A stretch of 64,000 nucleotides of DNA from Kitasatospora sp. NBC_01250 (lineage in GTDB: Bacteria > Actinomycetota > Actinomycetes > Streptomycetales > Streptomycetaceae): the NCBI RefSeq assembly GCF_036226465.1, contig NZ_CP108476.1, forward strand, positions 2,418,001-2,482,000, read 5' to 3'. This document shows positions 7,963 to 15,456 of the stretch, piece after piece. The position numbers were made by a program, and so were the translations under genes. Below the pieces are notes generated by a model. That model had not been told where the DNA came from. It saw only the letters and a program-made list of their open reading frames with translations, and ran no database searches. Every line of letters begins with the position of its first letter. The stretch's first letter is position 1.

Positions 7963-9330
7963 TCAGCCCCGGGCGAGCAGCTCGGCGATGGTGCGGGCCG
8001 CAACCATGGCCTGGTTGTTGTTCAGCCGGGGGTCGCAGAGCGTGCGGTAGGCGCGTCGCAGCCCCTCCTCGGTGCTGGGGCCGCCATGCCCGAGGCACTC
8101 GGTCACCTGGTCGCCGGCGATCTCCAGGTGCACCCCGCCCGGCCACCGGCCGGCCCGGAAGAGCACCTCGAAGAAGCCGGTGATCTCGGCCAGGATGTCG
8201 CTCATCAGCCGGGTCTTGAGCCCGCCGGCGGCGGTGACGGTGTTGCCGTGCATCGGGTCGCAGGACCACACCACCCCGTGCCCCGCGTCGGCCACCGCGC
8301 GCACCAGCGCGGGCAGCCGGTCGCGGACCTGTCCGGCGCCGAACCGGGTGATCAGGGTCAGCCGGCCGGGACGGCGGTGCGGGTCGAGCCGGCGGCACAG
8401 CTCCAGCAGGTCCTCCGGCGTGGTGCCGGGACCGATCTTGCAGGCCACCGGGTTGGCGACCTGGGCGAGGAAGGCCAGGTGGGCGCCGTCCAGTCGACGG
8501 GTCCGCTCGCCGATCCAGGGCAGGTGGGTGGAGAGCAGGTAGTGCTCGCCGGTGCGCGAGTCGCGCCGCACCATCGCCTGCTCGTAGTCCAGCACCAGCG
8601 CCTCGTGGCTGGTCCACAGACCGGTGCGGCGCCAGCTGCCGTCCAGCTCGACGGTCTGGCCGTAGCCCTTGAGCACCGAACGCAGCGTGCCGTCCCAGGT
8701 GGTGGTGGGCACCGCCAGGGTGCTGAGCGTGCCGGCCGGCTCGTGCCAGGTGCGCGGCAGCAGGGCGGAGGCCGTCTCGTGGGCGATCAGGTGCAGCTCG
8801 TTCAGCACCGCGCGGGCGGTGTGATAGGCCGTCAGCATCCGGCGCGGGTCGGCGGTCCGGGCCTCGGGGTCGGCGGCGAAGCCGTTCACCAGGTCGCCCC
8901 GGTAGACCGGCAGGACGCCGCCGGGGTAGCTCTCCTGCGGCTTGGAGCGGGGCTTGGCGTACTGGCCCGCGATCCGGCCGACCGTGAGGGTGGGCAGTCC
9001 GGCGTGCCCGCTGAGCAGTTCGCCCATCTCGCCGATGATCCGGTGCTTGCCGCGGACGGCCGCCAGGCCCGGGGCGCCGATCGGCTCGGCGCAGTCGCCC
9101 GCCTGGAGCAGGAAGGAGCGGCCCGCGGCGACGTGGGCCAGCGCGGAGCCGAGCCGGCGCACATCGGCCGGGGCGGTCAGCGCGGGTTGCAGGGCGAGCT
9201 GGTCCTGGACCTGGGCGGCGGCCGAGGGGTCCGGCCAGGACGGCTGCTGGTCGGCGGGCAGGTTGCGCCAGTCGGTGGTCTGCGGCGGGCTGACGACCGG
9301 CTGGGCGATGGTCAGCTGCGGGGTGCTCAC
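7963..9330 (-). CDS. Class II 3-deoxy-7-phosphoheptulonate synthase
   Basis: A 455-residue plant-type (class II) DAHP synthase. LLQAGDCAEP is at about 68, GRIAGQYAKPRS at about 107, KIGPGTTPEDL, WSCDPMHGNT and HLEIAGDQVTECLG follow in the family order. It joins phosphoenolpyruvate and erythrose 4-phosphate as the first shikimate step. Copies inside clusters (phenazine, ansamycin and others) raise chorismate supply and often escape feedback control. The GTG start at 9330 overlaps the stop of the upstream reductase gene (GTGA) and has GAGGTGA upstream. The role here is precursor supply for the 4-amino- and 4-hydroxybenzoate branches. Confidence 0.93.
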   Translation of the reverse strand: MSTPQLTIAQPVVSPPQTTDWRNLPADQQPSWPDPSAAAQVQDQLALQPALTAPADVRRLGSALAHVAAGRSFLLQAGDCAEPIGAPGLAAVRGKHRIIGEMGELLSGHAGLPTLTVGRIAGQYAKPRSKPQESYPGGVLPVYRGDLVNGFAADPEARTADPRRMLTAYHTARAVLNELHLIAHETASALLPRTWHEPAGTLSTLAVPTTTWDGTLRSVLKGYGQTVELDGSWRRTGLWTSHEALVLDYEQAMVRRDSRTGEHYLLSTHLPWIGERTRRLDGAHLAFLAQVANPVACKIGPGTTPEDLLELCRRLDPHRRPGRLTLITRFGAGQVRDRLPALVRAVADAGHGVVWSCDPMHGNTVTAAGGLKTRLMSDILAEITGFFEVLFRAGRWPGGVHLEIAGDQVTECLGHGGPSTEEGLRRAYRTLCDPRLNNNQAMVAARTIAELLARG

Positions 9331-10778
9331 TGGGTCACCTCGGCGGTATCCGGGTCGGCGGCGGGGGCAACTGCCGCGAGCAGGCCCTTGGGTTCGAGCA
9401 GGAACTGGGCGAGACTGCCGTCGTGCGGGGTCTCCGGCGGGCCGGCCCAGGGCTTGGCGCGGCCGGTCACCACCTTGCGCACCGAGGGTTCGCGCAGCAC
9501 GGCTTCGGCGAGTGCCGCGTGCTCGCCCTGCAGGCTCACCACCAGGGACTCGCGCAGCGGTCGCACCCCGTCCACCGCACGCCATGGCGCCACCACGACG
9601 AAGGGGAAGCCGAGTTCGGTGCCGGCCGGGGCGGCTGCGGGGCCGTCCACCGAGAGGACCAGTGGGCGCAGCACGGTGCTGCCGTCGCCCGCCTCGGCGA
9701 GCGGGGAACCGCCGTAGCGGTGGGTGCTGTGGTCACGGGCGCCATGGGCGGTGATCACCTCCGTCAGGTAGTCGGCCAGCGCCTTGGCGTCGGCCGCGCC
9801 GACGGCGGGCAGCGCGGCCCGCTCGTCCAGCACCGGCAGCACCGGCAGTGCGGCGAGCCGTTCGGCCAGCGCCTCGGCCAGCGGGGCGGCCTCGCCGCTG
9901 GTCAGGACGAGCGAGATGTTGTTGCAGCGCACCCCGCCGTCGTCGGCGATCCACTCCACCAGGTCGGCGAGCAGCCCGTGGTCCAGCTCGGCGCCCGCCG
10001 GGACCAGCACCTTGCTGCGGCCCGGGCCGCGTACCAGCACGTCGTTGCGGGTGGCGAACCGGGCGGCGGCGGCCGGGCCGCCGTAGACCAGGCCCAGGTC
10101 GGCCTGCTCCAGCAGGTGTTCGCCGACCTCGTGGCCGCCGGGCAGGAAGGCGAGGGTCTGCGGGTCCAGGCCCGCCGTCAGCAGCGCGGCGGTCAGCCGG
10201 CGCGGGGTGAACGGGTCCCGGCTGCCCGGACGGACCAGCACCCGGGCGCCCATGGCCAGCGCGCGCACCCAGCTCACGTTCGGCTCGGGGTGGTTGTTGG
10301 GCACCACCGCGGCCAGCACCGCACCGCGCGGCACCCAGTGCGTGCGGTAGCCGGGCCGCACGACGGGCTCCGGCAGCTCGGCGCGGGTCAGCCGCTCGAC
10401 CATACCGAGCGAGCCGCGGATGGTGTCGATCGCGCGGGTGATCGCCGGGCCCGGGGTGCCGGTGGCCAGCGCCACCCGGCGCCGGTACTCGGCCGGCGAC
10501 TCGCCGTCCAGCTCCGCGGTGGCGAACAACTCACCGGCGGCGGCGAACAGTTCCGGGCTCGGCGGCGCGGTGTCGGCCGCCGCCCTGATCCGGTTCAGGG
10601 CCGCCTGGGCGAGCAGGCGCGGGGCGAGCCCGACCGAGGCGAGCGGCGAACCGTCGACCGCGGTCAGCTCGGTGCGGTCCCGGCTCGCCACCTCGCGGCC
10701 GGCGATCACGGGGTTGACGACGGGAGGGGAGGCGGTGGCGGGAGTCGGCGGGGAGGCCGAGGGGGAAGGCGTGGTCAT
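9327..10778 (-). CDS. Aldehyde-dehydrogenase-fold acyl/aryl reductase, GriC/LuxC-like
   Basis: A 483-residue aldehyde dehydrogenase superfamily member with a low-complexity Pro/Ser/Thr N-terminus (1-25). VVPNNHPEP and GARVLVRPGSRDPFTP match the NADP-binding half, and GGVRCNNISLVL supplies the catalytic Cys. Together with the next gene upstream, an AMP-forming partner without a carrier protein, it resembles the two-part arylcarboxylate reductase GriC/GriD of grixazone biosynthesis, which turns 3-amino-4-hydroxybenzoate into the aldehyde, and the LuxC/LuxE acid reductase pair. It likely reduces an activated aryl acid made by this cluster. The start overlaps the partner stop by one base (TGATG), so the two are probably made in equal amounts. 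Confidence 0.75.
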   Translation of the reverse strand: MTTPSPSASPPTPATASPPVVNPVIAGREVASRDRTELTAVDGSPLASVGLAPRLLAQAALNRIRAAADTAPPSPELFAAAGELFATAELDGESPAEYRRRVALATGTPGPAITRAIDTIRGSLGMVERLTRAELPEPVVRPGYRTHWVPRGAVLAAVVPNNHPEPNVSWVRALAMGARVLVRPGSRDPFTPRRLTAALLTAGLDPQTLAFLPGGHEVGEHLLEQADLGLVYGGPAAAARFATRNDVLVRGPGRSKVLVPAGAELDHGLLADLVEWIADDGGVRCNNISLVLTSGEAAPLAEALAERLAALPVLPVLDERAALPAVGAADAKALADYLTEVITAHGARDHSTHRYGGSPLAEAGDGSTVLRPLVLSVDGPAAAPAGTELGFPFVVVAPWRAVDGVRPLRESLVVSLQGEHAALAEAVLREPSVRKVVTGRAKPWAGPPETPHDGSLAQFLLEPKGLLAAVAPAADPDTAEVTQ

Positions 10779-11875
10779 CAGTAGACCCCTTCGATCGCGG
10801 CGGGGGCGTTCTCGGTCTTCAGCGGGGCGATGTCGGCCAGACCGTCCACGTCGTCACCGGCCGCCGGGCGGACCCGGATCGCGGTGTCGCGCTCCAGCAC
10901 GTTGGGCAGGAACAGGTCCTGGCTCAACTGGTGCACCAGCACCCGGCCGCGCTCGCCGTAGGCCACCTCGCCGCCGCTCTGCGGGTCGACCAGCTCGACG
11001 ATCGACTGCGGAACGTAGGGGCGGAAGACGCACGGGTACGGGTCGCCGTCCTGGCGCGGGCGCTGCGGGGCGATGCCCATCAGGGTGTTGCCGTAGATGG
11101 CCGCCACCTTGGCGTTCGGGAAGAAGGTCTCCTCGATCTGGTGCAGCGACTCCGGGCTGATGCTGGTGCCCGCCCAGAGGATGCCCTCCAGCGAGCCGGC
11201 CAGCTTGTCGTAGAGCGCCGGGCGGGCGCAGAGGGCCTCCAGCACCGGCGGGGTGATGAAGAGCACCTTGATGTTCTGCGAGGCGACCACGAGTTCGACC
11301 TGGTCCAGCAGGTACTCCCGGTACTCGGCGGCCAGTTCGGTGCGCCCCGAGCCGATCAGGTGCTTGACCCAGCGCGGGTCGAAGTCCAGCGTGAAGGTCA
11401 TCGCCCCGCGCAGCTCGGCCAGCCGCCGCACGGTGCGGCCCACCACGTGCGGGCCGGTGGGGCCGACGTGCAGCCAGTGGCCGCGCTCGGGGAAGCCGTG
11501 GGCCGCGAGCACCTCGCTCGTCCAGTCCACGTTGCGGGTACGGGCGGTGGCGTCCACCACGCGCTTGGGCGCGCCGGTGGTGCCGCCGGACTCGAAGACC
11601 TCGAAGGTGCGGTCCACCAGGCCCTCGGGGATCAGGTCCTCCACCGGGACGTGGCGCAACTCCTCGCTGACGTCGGGGAACCGGCGCAGGTCGGCGACGG
11701 TGGTGATGTCGGTGAGCGGGTCGAAGCCGAGGCCCGCCGCCTTGCGCAGCCAGAACGGCGAGCCGGTGGCCGGGCTGAAGTGCCAGGCCAGGATGGAGCG
11801 CAGGTGCTCGTCGGTGGTGGCGGCGGGGTGCTGCCGGTCGGTCTTCGGATGCTCGACGCTTGCCAGCTCAGTCAT
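10778..11875 (-). CDS. AMP-binding acyl-activating protein, GriD/LuxE/PaaK-like
   Basis: A 365-residue ANL-like protein of the short LuxE/phenylacetate-CoA-ligase group. FESGGTTGAPKRVV near 94-107 is the phosphate loop, WLHVGPTGPHVVGR follows, and AAIYGNTLMG replaces the usual YGxTE segment. At 365 residues it is shorter than normal ligases. It is the first gene of the long minus-strand operon and is translationally coupled to the GriC-like reductase, which fits an acid-activating component of a carboxylate reductase. The reading GriC/GriD rather than LuxE/LuxC is preferred because the operon is aromatic. Substrate not determinable from sequence. Confidence 0.7.
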   Translation of the reverse strand: MTELASVEHPKTDRQHPAATTDEHLRSILAWHFSPATGSPFWLRKAAGLGFDPLTDITTVADLRRFPDVSEELRHVPVEDLIPEGLVDRTFEVFESGGTTGAPKRVVDATARTRNVDWTSEVLAAHGFPERGHWLHVGPTGPHVVGRTVRRLAELRGAMTFTLDFDPRWVKHLIGSGRTELAAEYREYLLDQVELVVASQNIKVLFITPPVLEALCARPALYDKLAGSLEGILWAGTSISPESLHQIEETFFPNAKVAAIYGNTLMGIAPQRPRQDGDPYPCVFRPYVPQSIVELVDPQSGGEVAYGERGRVLVHQLSQDLFLPNVLERDTAIRVRPAAGDDVDGLADIAPLKTENAPAAIEGVY

Positions 11876-11941
11876 GTACGTCCAACCGTTTCGTCAATCG
11901 GTCCCGGTGGCCCGGCGGGCGGCGGGACGACGGCATTCCGG

Positions 11942-11997
11942 GGCGTTCAGGCGTTTCCGTGGCGTTCAGGCGTTCCGTGGCGCTCAGGCGTTTCCGT
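11942..11997. repeat. Three tandem 18-19 bp direct repeats
   Basis: Units at 11942-11960, 11961-11978 and 11979-11997 read GGCGTTCAGGCGTTTCCGT with one deletion (unit 2) and one T-to-C change (unit 3). They lie 67-122 nt upstream of the griD-like start, between it and the candidate promoter. They could be an activator-binding iteron array, a leader structure, or a slippage expansion. Confidence 0.8.
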
Positions 11998-12168
11998 GCC
12001 ATGCAGACGCCAGGTGGCACGGCGCCGGTCGGGTGCGGCACTCGGCGGGCCCGAAGAGCGGGCAGGGGGTGCCGGCGACGGGACCGGGGTACGGCCGGGC
12101 CGCGCCGCGGCAGCGGAGACCGGCCCTGGGGATCGCTCCCTCGGACCGCTCCGGCCTGTCGGTGAATT

Positions 12169-12199
12169 TATCTTTTCCGCGAGACACCTTGGCTGTCAA
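12169..12199 (-). promoter_or_regulatory. Candidate promoter of the minus-strand biosynthetic operon
   Basis: On the minus strand TTGACA (12199-12194) is followed after 19 nt by AAGATA (12174-12169). The -35 is a perfect match and the -10 is weak, with a long spacer as in MerR-type or activator-dependent promoters. It would give a leader of roughly 290 nt that includes the triplicated repeat. Confidence 0.35.
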
Positions 12200-12284
12200 G
12201 CAGGTTCCGGGCGATCGACCGCCTACCGGGCGGCACCGTTCAACTGCCCACGAAGCCGGCTGGGCCGGGCCGCCGGGCCGTGCC

Positions 12285-12290
12285 TAGCAT
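12285..12290 (+). promoter_or_regulatory. TAGCAT -10 box; suggests leaderless transcript
   Basis: TAGCAT ends 7 nt before the ATG at 12298, the spacing at which transcription would begin on the A of the start codon. No convincing ribosome site precedes the ATG, which agrees with leaderless expression, common in actinomycetes. No clear -35 box is seen, so activator dependence is possible. Confidence 0.4.
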
Positions 12291-12297
12291 CGGCGGC

Positions 12298-12783
12298 ATG
12301 ACCACCTCCCCCGGCGCCACCGAGCGCCTGAACCTCCGTCAACTCTCCTCCCGCACCTACGCGGCGATGAACCGCCTGGCCGGCACCGCCGCCGAGGCCG
12401 CCGAGCAGGCCGGCCTGGAGAAGCCGCTGCTCGAACTGGTGCGGATCCGCGCCTCGCAGATCAACGGCTGCGCCTACTGCCTGGACATGCACGCCAAGGA
12501 CGCCCGCCACGCCGGCGAGACCGAGCAGCGCGTCTACTCGGTCAGCGCCTGGAGCGAGACCCCGTTCTACACCGAGCGCGAGCGCGCCGCGCTGGAGCTG
12601 ACCGAGGCGATCACCCTGATCCACGACGGCCACGTGCCGGACGCGGTCTACGACAAGGCCGCCAAGGTCTTCGGCGAGGAGCAACTGGCCCAGCTGATCT
12701 GGGTGATCATCGTGATCAACAGCTACAACCGGGCCGCGATCACCCCGCGCCTGGTGCCGGGCGGCTACACCCCCGGCGCCTGA
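12298..12783 (+). CDS. AhpD-like carboxymuconolactone decarboxylase family protein
   Basis: A 161-residue alpha-helical protein. QINGCAYCLDMHAKDAR near 59-75 holds the CxxC-xxxH redox/proton-relay motif of AhpD-type alkylhydroperoxidases. These proteins reduce peroxides or catalyse small proton transfers. Similar genes are common beside flavoenzymes and may protect against peroxide leaking from them; here it leads the unit containing the chorismate-lyase-like and flavin monooxygenase genes. A GTG six codons upstream (12280) is in frame but has no support. A possible terminator follows at 12821-12857, so linkage to the next gene is not certain. Confidence 0.85.
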   Translation: MTTSPGATERLNLRQLSSRTYAAMNRLAGTAAEAAEQAGLEKPLLELVRIRASQINGCAYCLDMHAKDARHAGETEQRVYSVSAWSETPFYTERERAALELTEAITLIHDGHVPDAVYDKAAKVFGEEQLAQLIWVIIVINSYNRAAITPRLVPGGYTPGA

Positions 12784-12820
12784 CGATCCGCCAGCACCGC
12801 TGCTGCGCCCACCATCACGA

Positions 12821-12857
12821 GGGCCGCCACTGTCCGCCTCCGGCGCGGTGGCGGCCC
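12821..12857 (+). terminator. 10-bp hairpin after the AhpD-like gene
   Basis: GGGCCGCCAC (12821-12830) pairs with GTGGCGGCCC (12848-12857) across a 17-nt loop, without a T tract. It may terminate or attenuate transcription before the chorismate-lyase-like gene. The DNA between it and the next start carries three copies of CCTGT(C/G)CGCCG. Confidence 0.4.
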
Positions 12858-12909
12858 GTCCTGTCCGCCGTCCTGTGCGCCGACCTGTCCGCCGATCGGA
12901 GAGACCGCC

Positions 12910-13467
12910 ATGCCCTCCACCACCACCGCGACCGGGATACCGGCGCACGCCTTCGCCGACCCGTTCACCCGCCGCCTGCTGGGCCGGACGGCCTCCACCA
13001 CCGCGCAGTTGGAGGAGCGGCTGGGCACCCGGCTGCGGCTGCGGCTGATCGACCAGCGGCTGGTCGTGCCGGACCCGCCCGCCCAGGAGGCCCATCTGGT
13101 CCGGCGCACCGAACTGCGGACCCCCGAAGGGCTGGTCGTCTCGCGCAACCTGGTGCTCGGACGGCTCCCCGAGCAGCAGGAGCTCACCGAGATCGTCACC
13201 GGGCTCACCGAACCGCTGGGCCGGGCGCTGGCCGCCCACGGCATCACCGAGCACCGCACCCCGCTGGGCGTCTCGCTGAGCCGCTGGCCGGACGGCACGA
13301 CGGCGGTGCGGCGGCGCTACCTGCTGCGGATCGGGCAGGAAGCCCCGCTGTACGTCCTGGAGTTGTTCAACCCGGCGGTGGTCCCGGCGACGCCCGCCGA
13401 CAGCACACCCGACGACACCACGCCTGCCGACACCACGCCCGCCGACACCTCGCGGTGGGCCGCATGA
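12910..13467 (+). CDS. Chorismate lyase-like protein (UbiC/DUF98 family)
   Basis: A 185-residue protein. The layout LLGRTASTTAQLEERLG near 24-40, LVRRTELRTPEGLVVSRN near 65-82, then LTEPLGRALAAHGI and a C-terminal RRYLLRIG / PLYVLELFNP matches the single-domain chorismate pyruvate-lyase family (UbiC, Rv2949c and relatives), with Arg residues where the product carboxylate is held. The reaction is chorismate giving 4-hydroxybenzoate and pyruvate. The last ~25 residues are a Thr/Ala/Asp-Pro repeat tail (PADTTPADT). GGAGAG precedes the ATG. The stop overlaps the start of the flavin monooxygenase (ATGA), coupling arene formation to its probable hydroxylation. Confidence 0.7.
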   Translation: MPSTTTATGIPAHAFADPFTRRLLGRTASTTAQLEERLGTRLRLRLIDQRLVVPDPPAQEAHLVRRTELRTPEGLVVSRNLVLGRLPEQQELTEIVTGLTEPLGRALAAHGITEHRTPLGVSLSRWPDGTTAVRRRYLLRIGQEAPLYVLELFNPAVVPATPADSTPDDTTPADTTPADTSRWAA

Positions 13468-14633
13468 GCGCCGTCGCCGCCCCCGGACCCCTCGCCGTGG
13501 TCGGGGCCGGGCCGGTCGGCCTGAGCGCGGCCCTCGCCGCCCACGCGCTCGGCCTGCCGGCCGTCCTGCTGGAGGCGCAGCCCCGCGCGGCCGCCGCCGC
13601 CCGCCCCGGCAGCCGGGCCATCTTCGTGCACCGGGCCACCCTGGAGCTGCTGGAGCGGATCAGCCCGGGGCTCGGGGAGCAGATCGCCGCGCGCGGGCTG
13701 GTCTGGCGCACCAAGCGGACCCTGTGGGCCGGGCGCGAGGTGCACGCCCGCAGCTACCGCCCCTCGTCCGCCGCACCGCCGTTCACCAGCCTGCCGCAGA
13801 CCATGGTGGAGGACCTGCTGCGGGCCGCCTGCGACCGCGCGGGCATCGCCCAGCACTGGGGCGACCCGGTCGCCCGGGTGGCGTCCGAGAAGGGCAGCGT
13901 GCGGCTGCGCACGGCCGGCGGCGTGGCGCACGAGGCCTCCCACGTCATCGCGGCCGACGGGCCGCGCTCCACCGTCCGCGCCGAGGCCGGGCTCGCGCTG
14001 CGCGGCAGCACCTCGGCCACCGGGTTCGTGGTCATCGACGTCGCCGACGCGGCGGGGCTCGCCGAGCCGGAGCGGATCTTCCACTACCGCCACCCGGCCG
14101 TCGGCGGGCGCAACGTGCTGCTGGTCCCGTTCCGCGGCGGCTGGCGGGTGGACGTCCAGTGCCGCCCCGGCGAGGACGGCGGCCGGCTGATCGACGAGGC
14201 GCCCGACTGGCTGCCCGGCGTGCTGCCCCAGCTGCCCGCGCACGAGGTCACCTGGTCCTCCGTCTACCGCTTCCAGCAGCGCCTGGCGAGCGCCTTCACC
14301 GACCGCCACCAGCGGATCCTGCTCGCGGGCGAGGCCGCCCACCTGCTGCCGCCGTTCGGCGCACGCGGCATGAACTCCGGCATCGCCGACGCCGTCGCCG
14401 CCGCCCGGGCCGTCCACACCGCCACCGTCCCCGCCTACGCCGTGGCCCGCCGCGCCGCCGCCCAGCAGAACATCCACGCCGCGGCCGGCGCCCTCGACCA
14501 CCTCCTCGCCGCCCGCCCCCGCCGGCGCGCTGCCCAGTGGGCCGCCGCGGCGGCAGCCCCCTGGTGGCCCCGGGCCGGCCGCTGGCTGGACGCGGCGCCC
14601 TACGGACCCCAGCTGCGCGCAGTGACGTACTGA
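13464..14633 (+). CDS. FAD-dependent aromatic monooxygenase, copy 2
   Basis: A 389-residue paralogue of the enzyme at 1302-2549. The FAD motif LAVVGAGPVGLSAAL lies at about 11, GSRAIFVHRATLELLERISP at about 50, ADGPRS mid-protein, and GEAAHLLPPFGARGMNSG near 290, with C-terminal APYGP. It starts at the ATG within the upstream stop (ATGA overlap); an in-frame GTG at 13455 is less likely. Coupling to the chorismate-lyase-like gene suggests 4-hydroxybenzoate or a close derivative as substrate. Ring hydroxylation or decarboxylative hydroxylation cannot be separated from sequence. Confidence 0.85.
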   Translation: MSAVAAPGPLAVVGAGPVGLSAALAAHALGLPAVLLEAQPRAAAAARPGSRAIFVHRATLELLERISPGLGEQIAARGLVWRTKRTLWAGREVHARSYRPSSAAPPFTSLPQTMVEDLLRAACDRAGIAQHWGDPVARVASEKGSVRLRTAGGVAHEASHVIAADGPRSTVRAEAGLALRGSTSATGFVVIDVADAAGLAEPERIFHYRHPAVGGRNVLLVPFRGGWRVDVQCRPGEDGGRLIDEAPDWLPGVLPQLPAHEVTWSSVYRFQQRLASAFTDRHQRILLAGEAAHLLPPFGARGMNSGIADAVAAARAVHTATVPAYAVARRAAAQQNIHAAAGALDHLLAARPRRRAAQWAAAAAAPWWPRAGRWLDAAPYGPQLRAVTY

Positions 14634-14703
14634 GCCGCCACGCCTGCAGCAACCTCGGCGCGGCTGATCACCGGGGCGGACCGGGGCCGCACAGAATGGT
14701 CGG

Positions 14704-15456
14704 ATGCGACTGACCCCCCGTCCGCTGACCCGCCGTCACTTCCTCGCCACGGGCGCCACCGCGCTGCTCGGCCTCGGGGCCGTGGCCCGCCCCGCCGCCG
14801 CGCAGGCGCGCTCGGCCCTGGAGCCGGAGACCGAGGTCGATGCCGGACCCATGGTGATGGCCCTGACCTTCGACGACGGCCCGAGCCCGCAGTACACGCC
14901 GCAGGTGCTGGACCTGCTGTCCGACTACGACGTCAAGGCGACGTTCTTCGTCTGCGGCGACAACCTCGGGCTGTACCCGGACGTACTGCGCCGGATCGTC
15001 GCTGAGGGCCACACGGTGGGCAACCACACCTGGTCCCACCCCTACCTCGAGGACCTCTCCGAGGACGAGATCCGCGACGAGATCCAGAGCACCCAGGACG
15101 CCGTCGCGCACGTCATCGGGAAGGCGCCGGTGCTGTTCCGCGCCCCCTACGGCGTGTTCACCGACGACACGCTGGCGATCTGCGGCGACCTCGGCCTGCG
15201 CCCGATCTCCTGGTCGGTGGATCCGGAGGACTGGGCCAACCCCGGCACCGACACCATCGTCCAGCGGGTGCTCGACGGCGCCGCCACCGGGGCCATCGTG
15301 CTCGACCACGACGGCACCGACGGCGGCGACGACGACCCCGAGCCCGGCAGCGGCGGCGACCGCTCGCAGACGGTGGAGGCGCTGAGCCGCTACCTGCCGC
15401 AGCTGCTCGACGACGGCTACACCTTCACCACCCCGGACGCCCACCCGCCGCGCTAG
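14704..15456 (+). CDS. Secreted NodB-type polysaccharide deacetylase
   Basis: A 250-residue protein with an N-terminal TRRHFLATGATALLG Tat-like signal ending near PAAAQA. The NodB domain follows: TFDDGPSP (catalytic Asp and metal Asp), GNHTWSHPYL (metal His pair) and RAPYG. Such enzymes remove N- or O-acetyl groups from peptidoglycan, chitin or related glycans outside the cell. It is 70 nt past the monooxygenase and probably unrelated to the aromatic pathway. Its last 32 nt overlap, tail to tail, the end of the StrR-like gene. Confidence 0.9.
   Translation: MRLTPRPLTRRHFLATGATALLGLGAVARPAAAQARSALEPETEVDAGPMVMALTFDDGPSPQYTPQVLDLLSDYDVKATFFVCGDNLGLYPDVLRRIVAEGHTVGNHTWSHPYLEDLSEDEIRDEIQSTQDAVAHVIGKAPVLFRAPYGVFTDDTLAICGDLGLRPISWSVDPEDWANPGTDTIVQRVLDGAATGAIVLDHDGTDGGDDDPEPGSGGDRSQTVEALSRYLPQLLDDGYTFTTPDAHPPR

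Larger units (their letters stand above)
11876..12297. other. Divergent intergenic control region of the biosynthetic cluster
   Basis: This 422-nt gap separates the long minus-strand operon from the plus-strand AhpD/chorismate-lyase unit. No ORF inside has motif support or a ribosome site. It holds a triplicated 19-bp repeat near the minus-strand start, a candidate minus-strand promoter in its only AT-rich patch (about 12160-12200), and a TAGCAT box just before the plus-strand start. It is the most likely place where both divergent units are switched together. Confidence 0.6.

Noticed and set aside
11942..11997. Possible CRISPR array
   Set aside because: Only three 18-19 bp units in direct tandem with no spacers and no cas genes.
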